A DNA stretch of 64,000 nt, from contig NC_085140.1 in NCBI RefSeq assembly GCF_024139115.2, forward strand, positions 232,130,371 to 232,194,370, in the 5' to 3' direction. Position 1 is the first letter of the stretch, and the number at the start of each line of letters is the position of its first letter. Made by a program: the position numbers and the translations under genes. Shown in pieces: positions 23,701 through 34,060 of this stretch. This stretch comes from Armigeres subalbatus. Taxonomy: Eukaryota; Arthropoda; Insecta; Diptera; Culicidae. Under the pieces are notes generated by a model, which made no database searches, was not told the origin of the DNA, and was given only the letters and a program-made list of their open reading frames with translations.

Positions 23701-23941
23701 GGGAATTTGTTTAGCTCAGTCAGCCTTCCTGAGAGACAAATTCCTTCCAGTTTAACCCACCGAGCAGCTCTACAGGGGACGGAGAGCGAAATCGTTAACG
23801 AGGAAGCCAATATGTAAATGAAATAGATATCGATAAAATCACTAATGAATTTAAGCCCATATTAATAAATATGCTTAATATATGTGAAAACATTAAACAC
23901 ACCACGGGTGACGGTCGAAAATAAGTCAAAGCAAGATTGAG
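20726..23941. other. Mostly single-copy spacer
   Basis: About 3.2 kb with no repeat structure apart from a weak copy tail of the 11.1-kb repeat (20800-20980) and a short inverted member of the 6.5-kb repeat (23407-23450). GC-rich patches at 21410-21580 and 22790-22990 stand out from AT-rich flanks and could be conserved regulatory DNA. The ORFs covering them (60-76 codons) have no recognisable domain. Confidence 0.4.
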
Positions 23942-24133
23942 ATGAGCGATAAGGTCAAGTTTTCACGTCGGAGTACGACGGCGACAACTGCTGTTATGGC
24001 CAGCAGTTCAAACAGTGTGAGCGTGGTTTCGTTATTTATCGCTGGAACTGCGCCCTCGGACAAAATGCCTACAATGCCTTTAAAGAGAACATTATCTAAC
24101 CCGAACAGTGGAAATCGACTGTCGGATCTACAA
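23942..24133 (+). CDS. Candidate first coding exon, Ser/Thr-rich protein (partial)
   Basis: The ATG at 23942 opens a 64-codon frame that ends at a good splice donor (CAA|GTGAGA at 24134), followed at once by an in-frame stop in the intron. The peptide starts MSDKVKFSRRSTTATT and continues with Ser/Asn-rich and Pro/Leu segments (MPLKRTLSNPNSGNRLSDLQ). This resembles a disordered N-terminal tail of a cytoplasmic or channel-type protein. Codon use is mixed and not repeat-like, and the position lies in the single-copy part of the window. The opposite-strand frame is longer but has no start or splice context. No following exon is identified, so the gene is unnamed. Confidence 0.35.
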
Positions 24134-24760
24134 GTGAGATAGCGGCAATAATCCGCTGGGGTGATTAAACTAACACAGTATTGTTGGTGGAGTGAATCAG
24201 GAATGTTCATACGATTATTAAAAATAAGCAAAAATTAATTTACTGAAGGTTTCTGAAGAAATCTAAAGAACTGCAGCACACAAGAATTCTGAATAATAGA
24301 ATGTGTTTTTTCGGCATGCAGTTTTTGGAGGGAAGCTGAATGATGTCTATTTAATCATCGCCGACATTTCGGTGTTGGATTTACACCTTCACCATTGGTG
24401 AATTTCACCTCTGAAACTTTTTCTATGGGGATTCTCGTAAATTATTATTTCAAGAATTTTGTTCTACTGCAGATTAGGGCACATTTTTCTGCACGAGATT
24501 AGGGGGAATTCTTCCCTTAGAAGTCCAGAGGAATCCTTTTTCAGGAATTTTAAAGGATTTCCTCCCCCGAGGTGTAGAAATAGAATTGTAAGCAGCAAAA
24601 ATAACGTACATTTGTAACGGTTCACGTCGGCTTTTGTGCTTAAGCGCCACTTCCGTGAAGGAAGGCTGTGGCCGCAAGGAAGAGTGCCAGCTCAAGACTA
24701 TTTTGTACAGGCGGGTTCGCTTAAACGCTCGCGCTCATTCAGCGGTGTCCACAAACAGGA
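24134..24760. other. Spacer or intron
   Basis: AT-rich to 24600, then moderately GC. No gene or repeat is supported. If the exon at 23942 is real, this is intron. Confidence 0.3.
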
Positions 24761-24768
24761 GTCTAGAA

Positions 24769-27529
24769 TAGGCTGACCATACGTACCGTATTTAACGGGA
24801 CAGTCCCGTTTTTTCGAGCTTATTGTGCTGTCTCGTCGTAATCTAAAAAATCCTCAATTTGTCCCGTTTTTTCATTGATTCTACCAAAGAGCTCCAAAAT
24901 ATTATTTTAAACGAATCCAATATTTTAGACGCAAATCTAAAATCAAATACATAGAAAATTATATTTTTATGTCTTGATTACAAAGATTTGCAGCCCCGCT
25001 GGGTCATCTCTCAACAAAGATAGTGAACGAAACCCACCAAAGAGATGTTATATTATTAGTGTTGCTTTTAAAAGAATGCTATCTAAGCCGTTTTACATTT
25101 TCCATTGATCGACTTTTTAACAGTTTTGACAGTTTTTAATAGTTAATGACAACAGGTGCATCTCTGGGAGATTTTTTCATACAGTTTCATTTCAACGACT
25201 TTTTACTGCTTATTCCGGAGGCGGCCAATTTCATTGAACGAAATTAGTAACTTGGTAGGCAAGAACTTCCTGAAAGTTAGGTCACGCCTCACCATCAATA
25301 AAATGAGGTGCAAGGACAACCGATCTTATTTTTAGATTAAGTTCATTTACGATTATTCTTTTTGAATCTTTCGAAGTATGTGATTCAACTTTTTTTTTAA
25401 TTTGCTTTACCACATATTTTTCAATCTTTTTTTTTCGAAACATTAAAAACCATTCGAAGTCTTTCTGAAAATTCTGAATATTTCAAAATCATTAACTGTA
25501 AAAAACGACCACCTACATGAAAAAATAATTTATAAATCAACTGAATAAAATCGAGCTCAAGACAGTTTCAAACCGAGGGAAAATTTTGTTAATTTAAAGG
25601 TTTGATTTAAGGTCCTGACGTACATTAAGGCTAGTTTACACATCAGGAGCTTGTCTGCAAATTTCGTTCTCATGTGTGCGAACGGGATTTATGGGATTCC
25701 GTATGAAAAAAAAAAATTCAGCTTAATTTAAAATACAATCCGGTGGAAATCTTCAAGAGTCTTAGCTGTAAACCTGACTATACATTGGCCAGGATTTTTT
25801 TAACTTTTTGCGACAAAATTGCACAAGTCCTGCTTTTTTTGGAGCACATGAGAACAAAATCAATGGACAAGATTCCCGAGTTGTGAGGCTACTTTTAACG
25901 TCATTTAAATCAATTTCGATCAAAAAGGACTGTAAATTTATTAGATTTGACATTTGTTCTCATGCGCCAGCCATATTCATGGAAATAATTAAAATTATAT
26001 TTTATTAACGTTCTTTCCTTGTAGAGATTTTTGTTATTCTAAGTTTTTATTCCCACTTATATTTATGGAAAACATATTTGGCAAAGGGAAATCAATAATA
26101 CCACCCTATTGCGCTTTTTGCATTTGCCTTTCGACATTTTTTCTCAAAACTATGTTTTCTTAGCCTTCTGATGGCCAAAACCGGCCTTAGGCATGGTAGG
26201 AGAAGGAGGGGCAAAATGCCCTAGTTAAGCATAGACTGTTTTTATGCCTTAGCTATAACGATTTTTATGGATGTTTCTACCTCACGCAACAGTTAAACAA
26301 TTTAGCTAGCTGATGCAATATTAAAATTAGAAAAAATCTCAATCATATTGATAATATTCACATTTCAAAAAAGTGGTGATATTTCGTTGCCGGAGGCAAA
26401 ACGCCTTTTAGCAGGCAGCTCTTAGGGAACAACGTACCACGCGTCGGCACATCAGTATTCTGATATGGACAGTGCGTGGAGACGCGAGTACATTGTAGGA
26501 CAGTTTCACTAGGGCGTTTTGCCTCGCCGAAATGTTAGATGTTTCATCAAAATGTGGAGAATTTCAGTTTTTCCTACATTCCTATCTATTATTTTGACAC
26601 TTTTTTCGCCTAACATACATAATTTCACGTCTAGTTTTATTACTGCTATCTCAAGCATGGTAAATATGACTATAGTTTGTTTTTTTTTGTTCAGAATTGG
26701 AAAAGTTTTTGATATTGGTCAATAATAAAATCCTCATTGCATATGATCTAAGAGTAGGGGAAGGGGGGGCAATATGCCCTAGCTAAGCAAACACTGCTCT
26801 ATTGTCTTATTTGTAACGCTATTCATGGGTATTTTTACGTTATGCATCAGTTAAACAAGATAGCTAGTTGATGCCATTCAAAAATTGTTAAAAATCTCAA
26901 TCATATTGATAATATTCACATTTCAAAAAAGTGGTGATATTTTGTTGCCGGAAAACTCATGAGGCAAAACGCCTTTCAGCTAGCGGCTCCTAGGGAACAA
27001 AGTACCACGCGTCAGCGAATCAGCATTCTAGTATGGATAGTCCGTGGAGACGCAAGTACTTTGTAGGTTATTGCCACTAGGGCGTTTTGCCTCGCCAAAA
27101 TGTTAGATGTTTCTTCAAAATGTGGAAATTTTCGGTTTTTCCGACCTTCCCATGCACTATTTTGAAACTTTCTTCGCCTATCCTGCATAATTTTAGATCT
27201 AGTTTTGTTACGGACATATTAATGACGGTAAATATGAGGGAAACCACAAAAGGCGTTTTGCATCGGGGGGGCGTTTTGGGGCCTCTTCCCCTAGATCAAA
27301 ATAAAATTAAAAAATTGATTTTTTTTCTTATATTGAAAGATGGGTAATTTACTGTTCCTTCGTGTTTTTGTCCGCGCCCTTTTAAAGAGTGAAATATTTG
27401 TAGTTTAGTATTTTTTCACTTAATACAATATAATTTTATGGTGATGATTTTATCACAAGGTTTTTTGACATGTCCCGTTTTGCAAGCGCGTTTGTCCCGT
27501 TTGTTCAACTAAAAGATCTGGTCAGCCTA
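24769..27529. mobile_element. 2.76-kb non-autonomous hAT-like element
   Basis: The ends are TAGGCTGACCA (24769) and TGGTCAGCCTA (to 27529), and subterminal 'cgggacagtcccgtttttt' is mirrored by 'gtcccgtttt' near the right end. A perfect 8-bp duplication GTCTAGAA flanks it at 24761-24768 and 27530-27537. The interior is AT-rich with no transposase ORF. It includes a ~558-bp tandem duplication (26196-27295). Confidence 0.88.
26196..27295. repeat. Tandem pair of ~558-bp units, possible nested MITE
   Basis: Two copies share 'tctcaatcatattgataata', 'caaaaaagtggtgatatt', 'gtaccacgcgtc' and 'cactagggcgttttgcctcg'. The aligned landmark 'gggcaa.atgcccta' lies at about 26209 and 26767. The second copy starts TAGGGGAAG (26753) and ends CTTCCCCTA (27295), so it has short inverted ends with TA flanks and may be a complete MITE. 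The first copy is truncated. Confidence 0.7.
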
Positions 27530-27639
27530 GTCTAGAAGAAATCCCAGATTATCGATACCAAACATGTAAAAAAATCCGAATTCAAAATATTCAAATAAGT
27601 TAAAACTAGAAACCGTTTTTCAATCAAAAAAGATCGTAA

Positions 27640-28160
27640 TGACAAGAAAATAATGCGGGCCACTTCATTTTGTACAGACTATATTGCAATTTTCTGGCCT
27701 AAGTCCCGAGACGATCTTCTGTCATTAAAGCTACGCTCCTCGATTTTTTGTACCTGGCGAGTCGGAAGCGAACGCCATCTTTGCAAGGTTGCTGTCCGGC
27801 ATTTTTGCAACATGTCCTGCCGATCGTACCCTTCTAGCTCAAACTACCTTTTGGATACTTATTTCGCCGCCACACATCGTTCTCCTGCACACCGCCAAAG
27901 AAGATTCTAAGCACGCGTCTTTCTAATACCCGGAGTGGTCCCAGTCTCATGCCCTTGAAGGGCCACAGGTCTTATGAGTGTTCTGTACATGATACATTTG
28001 GTGCCGGTGTGAATCTTTTTTGACCGTAGTTTTCTTCTAGAGCCCGTATTAGCCCCGACTTCTAAGATGGTGGGCCTTCGCAGACGCTCTACTCTTGACA
28101 TATCCGATCAACCCTGAAGTACTGTTCGCCTGTCTGGAATTACCACTACATAAATGGCAC
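27640..28160 (-). pseudogene. RTE-like reverse transcriptase, C-terminal remnant
   Basis: On the minus strand, broken frames give the post-catalytic region of an RTE-type polymerase: 'TGTKCIMYRTLIRPVALQGH' near 27960-28040, then a 'FFGGVQENDVWRR' block and 'AGHVAKMPDSNLAKM'. The same order is seen in the better copy at 52260-52765. Frameshifts and stops make it non-functional. Confidence 0.65.
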
Positions 28161-28530
28161 CGGTTCCAACAATTTGCTCTACGACAGTTTGCTCAGCATT
28201 TTTAGGATTTTTTTCCTTAACCCGTTAAATCCCAAGGTGTCGCATAATTGGATTTTGATTATTTTTTTTTTGTGAATAGTTATATTTTACTAAAATAGAA
28301 CGTATTCCGCAAAAACAAAAATGAGATTCTATGGTGTCGCTCAATATGTGTCGTCAATATCTGAATGACATAATAAGACATATTTTCTCAAAACCTCAAA
28401 AATATTTATGTTATTAAACCCAGAAATATATGAAAACTGCCGAATGGTAGTCAATGGTCAAAACAAAAAAGCGGGAGACGACGAAAAGAAGGTTATTTTT
28501 AAGAGGAAAAGACAGGGGACACACAAATAA
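28161..28530. other. Spacer, no feature seen
   Basis: AT-rich. 'atggtgtcgc' and 'aaggtgtcgc' occur near 28235 and 28331, but I cannot define a repeat. Confidence 0.3.
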
Positions 28531-28537
28531 TAAAATT

Positions 28538-29720
28538 CTAACAACAATCTCTTTCAGAAACAGATATATACTCTAAGTCAAGGCCCACCAACACTTCCTT
28601 ATCGGGTCTTATTTGTTTTCCTCGGGCCCAGGCAGTTTCAGTCAGCTCAAACCTGGTTTCACGATACTTGACGCACCCCCACACGACGTGCTCTATATCC
28701 TGATAGTTGCCGCAGACACAGAAATTGCTTTCAGAAAACCCAATCCGAAACCTATGTGTATTAAGCGAGTAGAAATTAGACATAAGTCTACACCAGTGTT
28801 GGTAAAAACTCAAAATCTCAAATCTCATGGATGATTCAAATCAAGCCTGAGTTGAAACGCACCCAACTCAGCACCTAAAAACTCATGGATGAGTTGAATC
28901 ATCCATTTGAATCATCGTAGGTTTTCTTTTGTTCTCCTTCGTTAAAAACATTGAATTGACGTTTGTCGCATAAAATATTAGACACTCTTTTATGTATAAG
29001 CAATAAATTGCCCCCAAATTGATTTCAAATCCGTTTTTAAACCAAAATGATTTTTTGGCAAATGAGTGAAATGATGCGTTCTGGCATGAAAAATTCAAGC
29101 GTGATGCATTCCTTTAAATTCGCAGACGATTTCGTTCGCACGGGAGCGCTCGTTGATTGAGATTTATGAGTGATTTTACCAACACTGGTCTACACATGAT
29201 TCGAATGAAATCACCTCCCACCTACAACCCTTTGAAACATGGTCTCTTCGATACCTGAAGGGAGAATAGAATGCAGCCATCTACCCATGTCTCCACTTTT
29301 CCATTTTCGCTGCCAACTGATCAAGGTCTCCTGACAAGCTATTGCAAAAAAAATCTATAAAAGTCGCTCGTAAATATCGCCTTCCATAGCACCCACCTTA
29401 TCAAGGGAGTCCGCTTTGAGCGCAATGAGATGGGACCCATGCCATGGTGATGGTATAGGAGCGTTTCGATAAAGCACTCAATGTTTTTCTTATCCAACTT
29501 GAGAGGTACGCTGAGTACATAATCGGCTTCATCGACCAACCAGCCTCCAGAGAACTTAGACTGTCGGTGAAGATGAAGAAGTGACCAACACGAAGTGTTG
29601 CAATATACAGTGCGTAGTAACATAGATGCTAGTTCAGCAATGTATACTGAACATGGCTTTTGAAATCCTCGAGTTTTGGTCGATCTGTGAAAAACCTTTT
29701 GCCTGCGCTGGCATGCTCGT
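28538..29720 (-). pseudogene. I-group non-LTR pol remnant: RNase H and C-terminal region
   Basis: Minus-strand fragments in several frames spell the end of an I/Loner-like polymerase. An RNase H start (YIAELAS near 29660) is followed by a decayed middle, 'KADSLDKVGAMEGDIYERLL' near 29350-29410, 'GDMGRWLHSILPSGIEE', and, after the inserted MITE, 'HRFRIGFSESNFCVCGNYQD'. The last block carries the C-x-C-x7-H-x3-C motif (CVCGNYQDIEH, then VVWGC). Stops and a missing N-terminal polymerase make it a dead, 5'-truncated copy. Confidence 0.7.
28794..29187. mobile_element. 394-bp hAT-like MITE inside the I-group remnant
   Basis: The ends CAGTGTTGGTAAAA and TTTTACCAACACTG are inverted repeats. A perfect 8-bp duplication GTCTACAC lies at 28786-28793 and 29188-29195. 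The CAGTG start and 8-bp duplication are hAT-like. It divides two recognisable parts of the retrotransposon polymerase. Confidence 0.9.
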
Positions 29721-30595
29721 ACTTGTATGCAGGCTTACAAATATTCGGCAGCACTCGATGATGGTGATGTTTTTTTATTTCATTTTTTTATTTTCTTCCT
29801 TCCTTGAAATCGATCTCACATTCCCGAAGAGGGAGAGAGGTAAACAACAGAACTCACATCACCCAGTGCGCCACGAATATGAAATTCACCCAGCAAATGA
29901 CAAAAAATCACCACGCTTTTATATGGGCCACTCACATTCATGCAGTAACGCACGAACTGAGCAGCCTGTCAGAGCGACTTCTGTTGGGTTGATTGGTAAG
30001 TTGAATGGTTGGTGCTGGAATGATTTTTTGACTGCCCCACAGTCGCACTCACGACGGCGGCGATGAGATTGACCGTAGAATATGCTGAGATCCATGTATT
30101 TCACTGCATTGACTTTGACATATTTCAACCCTGCTTGTATGCAAATATTCTAGGTATCACCATCGAACGATGGGAAACGGATATTTCATGAATCTCCTGT
30201 TTCATGATTGTATCAAAAACTACAGCGGAACTACATTCAAGCAGCTTCCAAAACTTTCAATGACAAATGGGTTTTTATTATTCTTATTATAATAATAAAA
30301 TAATAATTTATAATAAATCTTCTATATAAATAAAAAAAAGTTAAGGTTCCCTTCCTGACGATTTAACTTACGAATGGGTTAACCGATTTGCAAAATTTTC
30401 TCCCTAATCGCTTCGTCTTGGGATGCGTAAGGTTTGTGTGTACAAAAAGTTGGTTAATTAAACGTGGAAAGGTAAAAATCAGTAGAATGCAACTTCGAGT
30501 CAGTCAGTGGTTGAGGGAAACAAAACGATATCACGAAAATTGATCTAGAGTGTGGTGATGCAAATAGTGCAGTGTATGACATTATACAATAACAA
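29721..30595. other. Spacer; possible Helitron 5' end
   Basis: A 146-codon plus-strand ORF (29626-30066) crosses retrotransposon debris and a T-rich run and is not a credible gene. Near 30328, 'tcttctatataaataaaaaa' resembles the TC-plus-AT-rich 5' end of the Helitron at 61782, but no matching 3' end was found. Confidence 0.3.
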
Positions 30596-30831
30596 ATCTC
30601 GGGTACTTATTCAAAAGGACGTATGTGATTTTGTAAACAAAGATTCAAACGTCGATTTGTCCAATCTGATAGCACTCCCACGCAAACCATCACCACAGAG
30701 AGGTAGGGGAAGCCTTCGGCTACCTGTTGGTGGAATTGGTTTGCTTGGGAGTGCCATCAGATTGGATAAATCGACGTTTGAATCTTTGTTTACAAAATCA
30801 CATACGTCCTTTTGAATAAGTACCCGAGAAA
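30596..30831. mobile_element. 236-bp near-perfect foldback
   Basis: Arms of about 90 bp are mirrored with very few mismatches (tctcgggtacttattcaaaa; aaagattcaaacgtcgattt; aatctgat.gcactccca). The loop is ~55 bp. Near-perfect arms suggest a recent copy. The target duplication is not certain. Confidence 0.75.
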
Positions 30832-31918
30832 TATCCAGGCAAAGCTAGGTATTTTTCGCTAATAATAAATAAAAATGAACCAATTAACGTATTATCACAG
30901 GCCAAAACGAAAATTATTTTGCCTGTAGATGCACATGAGAAGTTAACCGTTCGCTGGTTGTTGGGAAACCTTTAAACCTTCAATATATTGATAAGACACT
31001 ACCCAACGTACTTCCGTATACCAGAAAGGGGATATTCCGCTCGAAGTTAAATATATGACAGTCTTCATTACGTTGGTTGTTCCATAGATCTGTACTCCAA
31101 GGAATTTTTAGAGTACCTGCAAAGCTTGAAAATGATGAAAAACTACCCAACGTGTTACCATAGAACACAATGAGGCTATTCTGCTTGAAGCCACGCATGC
31201 GACGTTCGTCGTAACGCTAGTTGATCCAGCGTATTTCCAATGTCCAGCATGAGGCTATTTCGCTAGAAGTCACACATCGTTAAGCTGGTTTATCCGTAGA
31301 AGTATGATCCAAGAAGTTCATGATGTGAATGATAATAATTCACCAGCGTGTTTCTATGGACAAGAGAGGTATTCCAATAGAAGTCACACGTGAGAAGTCC
31401 ATCATTACGCTGGTTGATCTGTAGGTCTATTCTTCGAGGAATTCTTGGATGACCAACAAACCTTGAAAATGAATATAAACCACTTAGGGTGCTTTTATGG
31501 ACAGAATGGGGCCACGCTACTGGAAGACACACATGAAAAGTGCATAGTAACGCTGGTTGATCCGTAGGTTTATAATCCAAGGACTTTTTGGGTAGTTTAC
31601 AGTTTTGGTGTTTACAATTATTATAAAGCTCCCAACGTGTTTTAATGCATCAGAATGGGGCTATTTTGCTAGAGTTCACGGTGAGAAATCCGTTGGTCCG
31701 GTTGGTTGATCCGTTGGTCTGATTTTCAAGAAACTCTTGGATTACCTACAAACCTTGAACATCATTATAAACCATCCAGTGTGCTTGGGGCTATTTTGCT
31801 AGAAGTCACATATGGAAAGTTCATCGTTAAGCTGTTTGATCCGTGGGTCTATTCTTCAGGGAATTTTTAGATGATCTACAAACCTTGAAAATGAATATAA
31901 ACCACCCAGCATGCTCAA

Positions 31919-32684
31919 TAGGGTGGTTCAAAAAATTGATTTTGCTCCATAGCGCTCATCTGATTCTTTACCATGTTCTGAGTGTCCTCTAAAAATATGA
32001 GCTCATTTGGATTAAAACTGATTTAGCACAAGCCGTTTCAAGTTTGCATGCAAATTAGTTTGGGGGAATTTATTTTTTCATTAAACTGTTAATGGCGCTT
32101 CCCCATCAAGCGCAGGTTAAAAGAAAACCTACATAGCTTAAAGAAAAACTCAACAGCTTCCACTCAGTGTAAACCGCATCTCAATTAATCGTTCCAATAA
32201 TTAGTAATCGAATTTAATCTATACCGTGGTTTTCTGGAGCTAATTGCATAACTCATCAACAGGCAACATTGCTGCTCGTGGCGCGAAAGATAGCACACAC
32301 AAATTCAGGCTACTATGTTGCACTGCACATTTCAGTGATGCCCTCAAAGAAGTTCAACGATCATGACTAAAGATTCGCAACCTGTCTTAAATTAGATTAC
32401 TAATTATTGGGGCGATTAATCAACATGCGATTTTCGTTGGGTGAAAGCTGTTGAGTATTCCTTCAAGCTATGTAGGTTTCCTTTTAACCTGCGCTTGATG
32501 GGGAAGCGTCATTAACAGCATAATGAAAAAATAAATTTCCCCATACTAATTTGCATGCAAACTTAAACGGATTGTGCTAAATCAGTTTTAATCCAAATGA
32601 GCTCAAATTTTCAGAGGACACTCAGAACATGGTAAAGAATCAGATGAGCACTGTGGAGCAAAATCGATTTTTTGAACCGCCCTA
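31919..32684. mobile_element. 766-bp foldback MITE, TAGGGTGGTTC family
   Basis: Ends TAGGGTGGTTCAAAAAATTG and CGATTTTTTGAACCGCCCTA are inverted repeats, and the arms (about 240 bp) share 'cctgcgcttgatggggaagc' in inverted form. The hexamer TGCTCA is found on both sides, compatible with a decayed 8-bp duplication. The TIR resembles that of the 2877 family but the interior is different. Confidence 0.8.
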
Positions 32685-32890
32685 AATTGCTCATGTTGAC
32701 GAAAATGGGGATATTTCGCTACACCGCTACAAGTCACACATGAAAACTTATCGTTCAGCTGGTTGATCAGTATTTCTATTCCTCAAGGAGTTCTTGGATG
32801 ACCCACACACCTTCTACAAATAAGGTAGTTCTAAGTAACGATAAATCACCAGCGTATTTCTATGAACTAGATTGAGGCTTCTCCGATATA

Positions 32891-33101
32891 AAGCCTGTCC
32901 GCATTAAATTTCGGACACTAGGGTACTGTCCAATTTATTTGTCGTCATTTTATCAATTTGGGCGTGTTTAAAACATGCTGAAAGCAGCACATAAAGCAGA
33001 AAGATCTAGCTGGTATGTAAATTGATCGTCTCAGTGGTTTGTGAAAATTTTCAAAAATCGCATTATAAAATGGGTGTCCGAAATTTAACGTGGACAGGCT
33101 T
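32891..33101. mobile_element. 211-bp MITE with TA target, Tc1/mariner-like
   Basis: Ends AAGCCTGTCCGCATTAAATT and AATTTAACGTGGACAGGCTT are inverted repeats, followed inward by matching 'tcggacac'/'gtgtccga'. TA flanks both sides (32889-32890 and 33102-33103). Confidence 0.8.
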
Positions 33102-33110
33102 TAATACACA

Positions 33111-33354
33111 TACATGCTGAGGGTGGCTGGGTTCGATTCCCGGTGCCGCTCTAGGCAATTTTCGGATTGAAAATTGTCTCGACTTTCCTGGGCATAAAAG
33201 TATCATCGTGTTAGCCTCATGATATACGAATGCAAAATGGTAACATGGCTTAGAAACCTGGTAGTTAATAACTGTGGAAGTGCTTAATGAGCACTAAGCA
33301 GCGAGGCGGCTCTGTCCCAGTGTGGGGATGTAATGCCAATAAGAAGAAGAAGAG
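33111..33354 (+). mobile_element. 5'-truncated Feilai SINE
   Basis: Begins inside the SINE at 'tacatgctgagggtggctgg', keeps the B box (ggttcgattcc, 33130-33140), and runs to the (AAG)n tail at 33341-33354. It is flanked by a 14-bp duplication GGCTTTAATACACA (33097-33110 and 33355-33368). The left duplication copy includes the end of the adjacent MITE, so the SINE arrived after it. Confidence 0.93.
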
Positions 33355-33600
33355 GGCTTTAATACACACAAAAAAGTCAATCGTAACGCTGGTTGATCTG
33401 TAGGGCTATTCTGCAAGGAGTTCTTCATGACCTACAAACCCTGAAATTTATTATAGCGCTTCAAGCATGTTTCTATGCATCAGAAAGGGGCTTTTTCGCT
33501 AGAGCTCACAGGTGAGAAGGCCATCGTTACGTTGGTTGATCCATCGGTCTGTTCTACATGAAAGTCTTGGATCACCTAAACTGCCTGTAAGGCTGATCTG

Positions 33601-34052
33601 GCCCCTATATACACAGACTCATGCAGATATGGGAACCTTATGCTTGAATGTTTTATATAAAATTTCAATGAAACACGTTAAAAACGCGTTTATGTTTAGG
33701 ACGCTGGGACTTTGAGACATCTGTCATATTTTAAGACGCTGCTTATCACAGATTAAAAATGAGCTTTAACCATACAAATTAGTAATTGGATTAGAGTATT
33801 GGAACGGTCATTGGTGTTGAAATCACTCTGTACAAAATGATCAAAGCAAGAAAAGGTGCGGCTCGTGGGCGCACTGTAAATCTTCCTTTCATCAAGTCGT
33901 AAGAAGTGATTTTAACACTGTTATCTGAAATTTGGAGACAGTACTCGTCGATAGCAAATCCTTCCGCACGCGATGGCATATGAGCAAGTCAAACCACCTT
34001 CCTTTTGCCAGTGGAGATATATCAGCTTCCACACTGATATTCTTCCCTCCCC
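33601..34052. other. Spacer
   Basis: No gene is supported. The 62-67-codon ORFs lack motifs. Confidence 0.35.
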
Positions 34053-34060
34053 CTTCATAC

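Larger units (their letters stand above)
30950..33600 (+). repeat. ~144-bp satellite array, about ten units
   Basis: Units start with 'ctggttgatccgtaggtcta' near 31071, 31216, 31276, 31408, 31552, 31701, 31832, 32758, 33388 and 33531. They continue with 'ttcttggatgacctacaaac', 'caacgtgtttctatgg' and 'gaagtcacacatgagaagtc'. Intact neighbours are spaced 144-149 bp; one unit (31216-31276) is deleted. Three transposable elements lie within it: 31919-32684, 32891-33101 and 33111-33354. Confidence 0.85.

Noticed and set aside
24001..24231. Minus-strand 101-codon ORF with a hydrophobic segment as a membrane protein
   Set aside because: No splice or start context; it is antisense to the candidate exon at 23942 and I preferred the strand with a donor site.
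29626..30066. 146-codon ORF as a host gene
   Set aside because: It spans retrotransposon debris and a T-rich run, with no domain, splice or signal evidence that survives inspection.
33111..33200. tRNA gene from the B-box match
   Set aside because: The sequence is a truncated SINE with its body, AAG tail and a 14-bp target duplication; no cloverleaf can be completed.
30950..33600. CRISPR-like array
   Set aside because: The repeated units are long, contiguous and diverged, with no short repeat/unique spacer alternation; this is a eukaryotic satellite.
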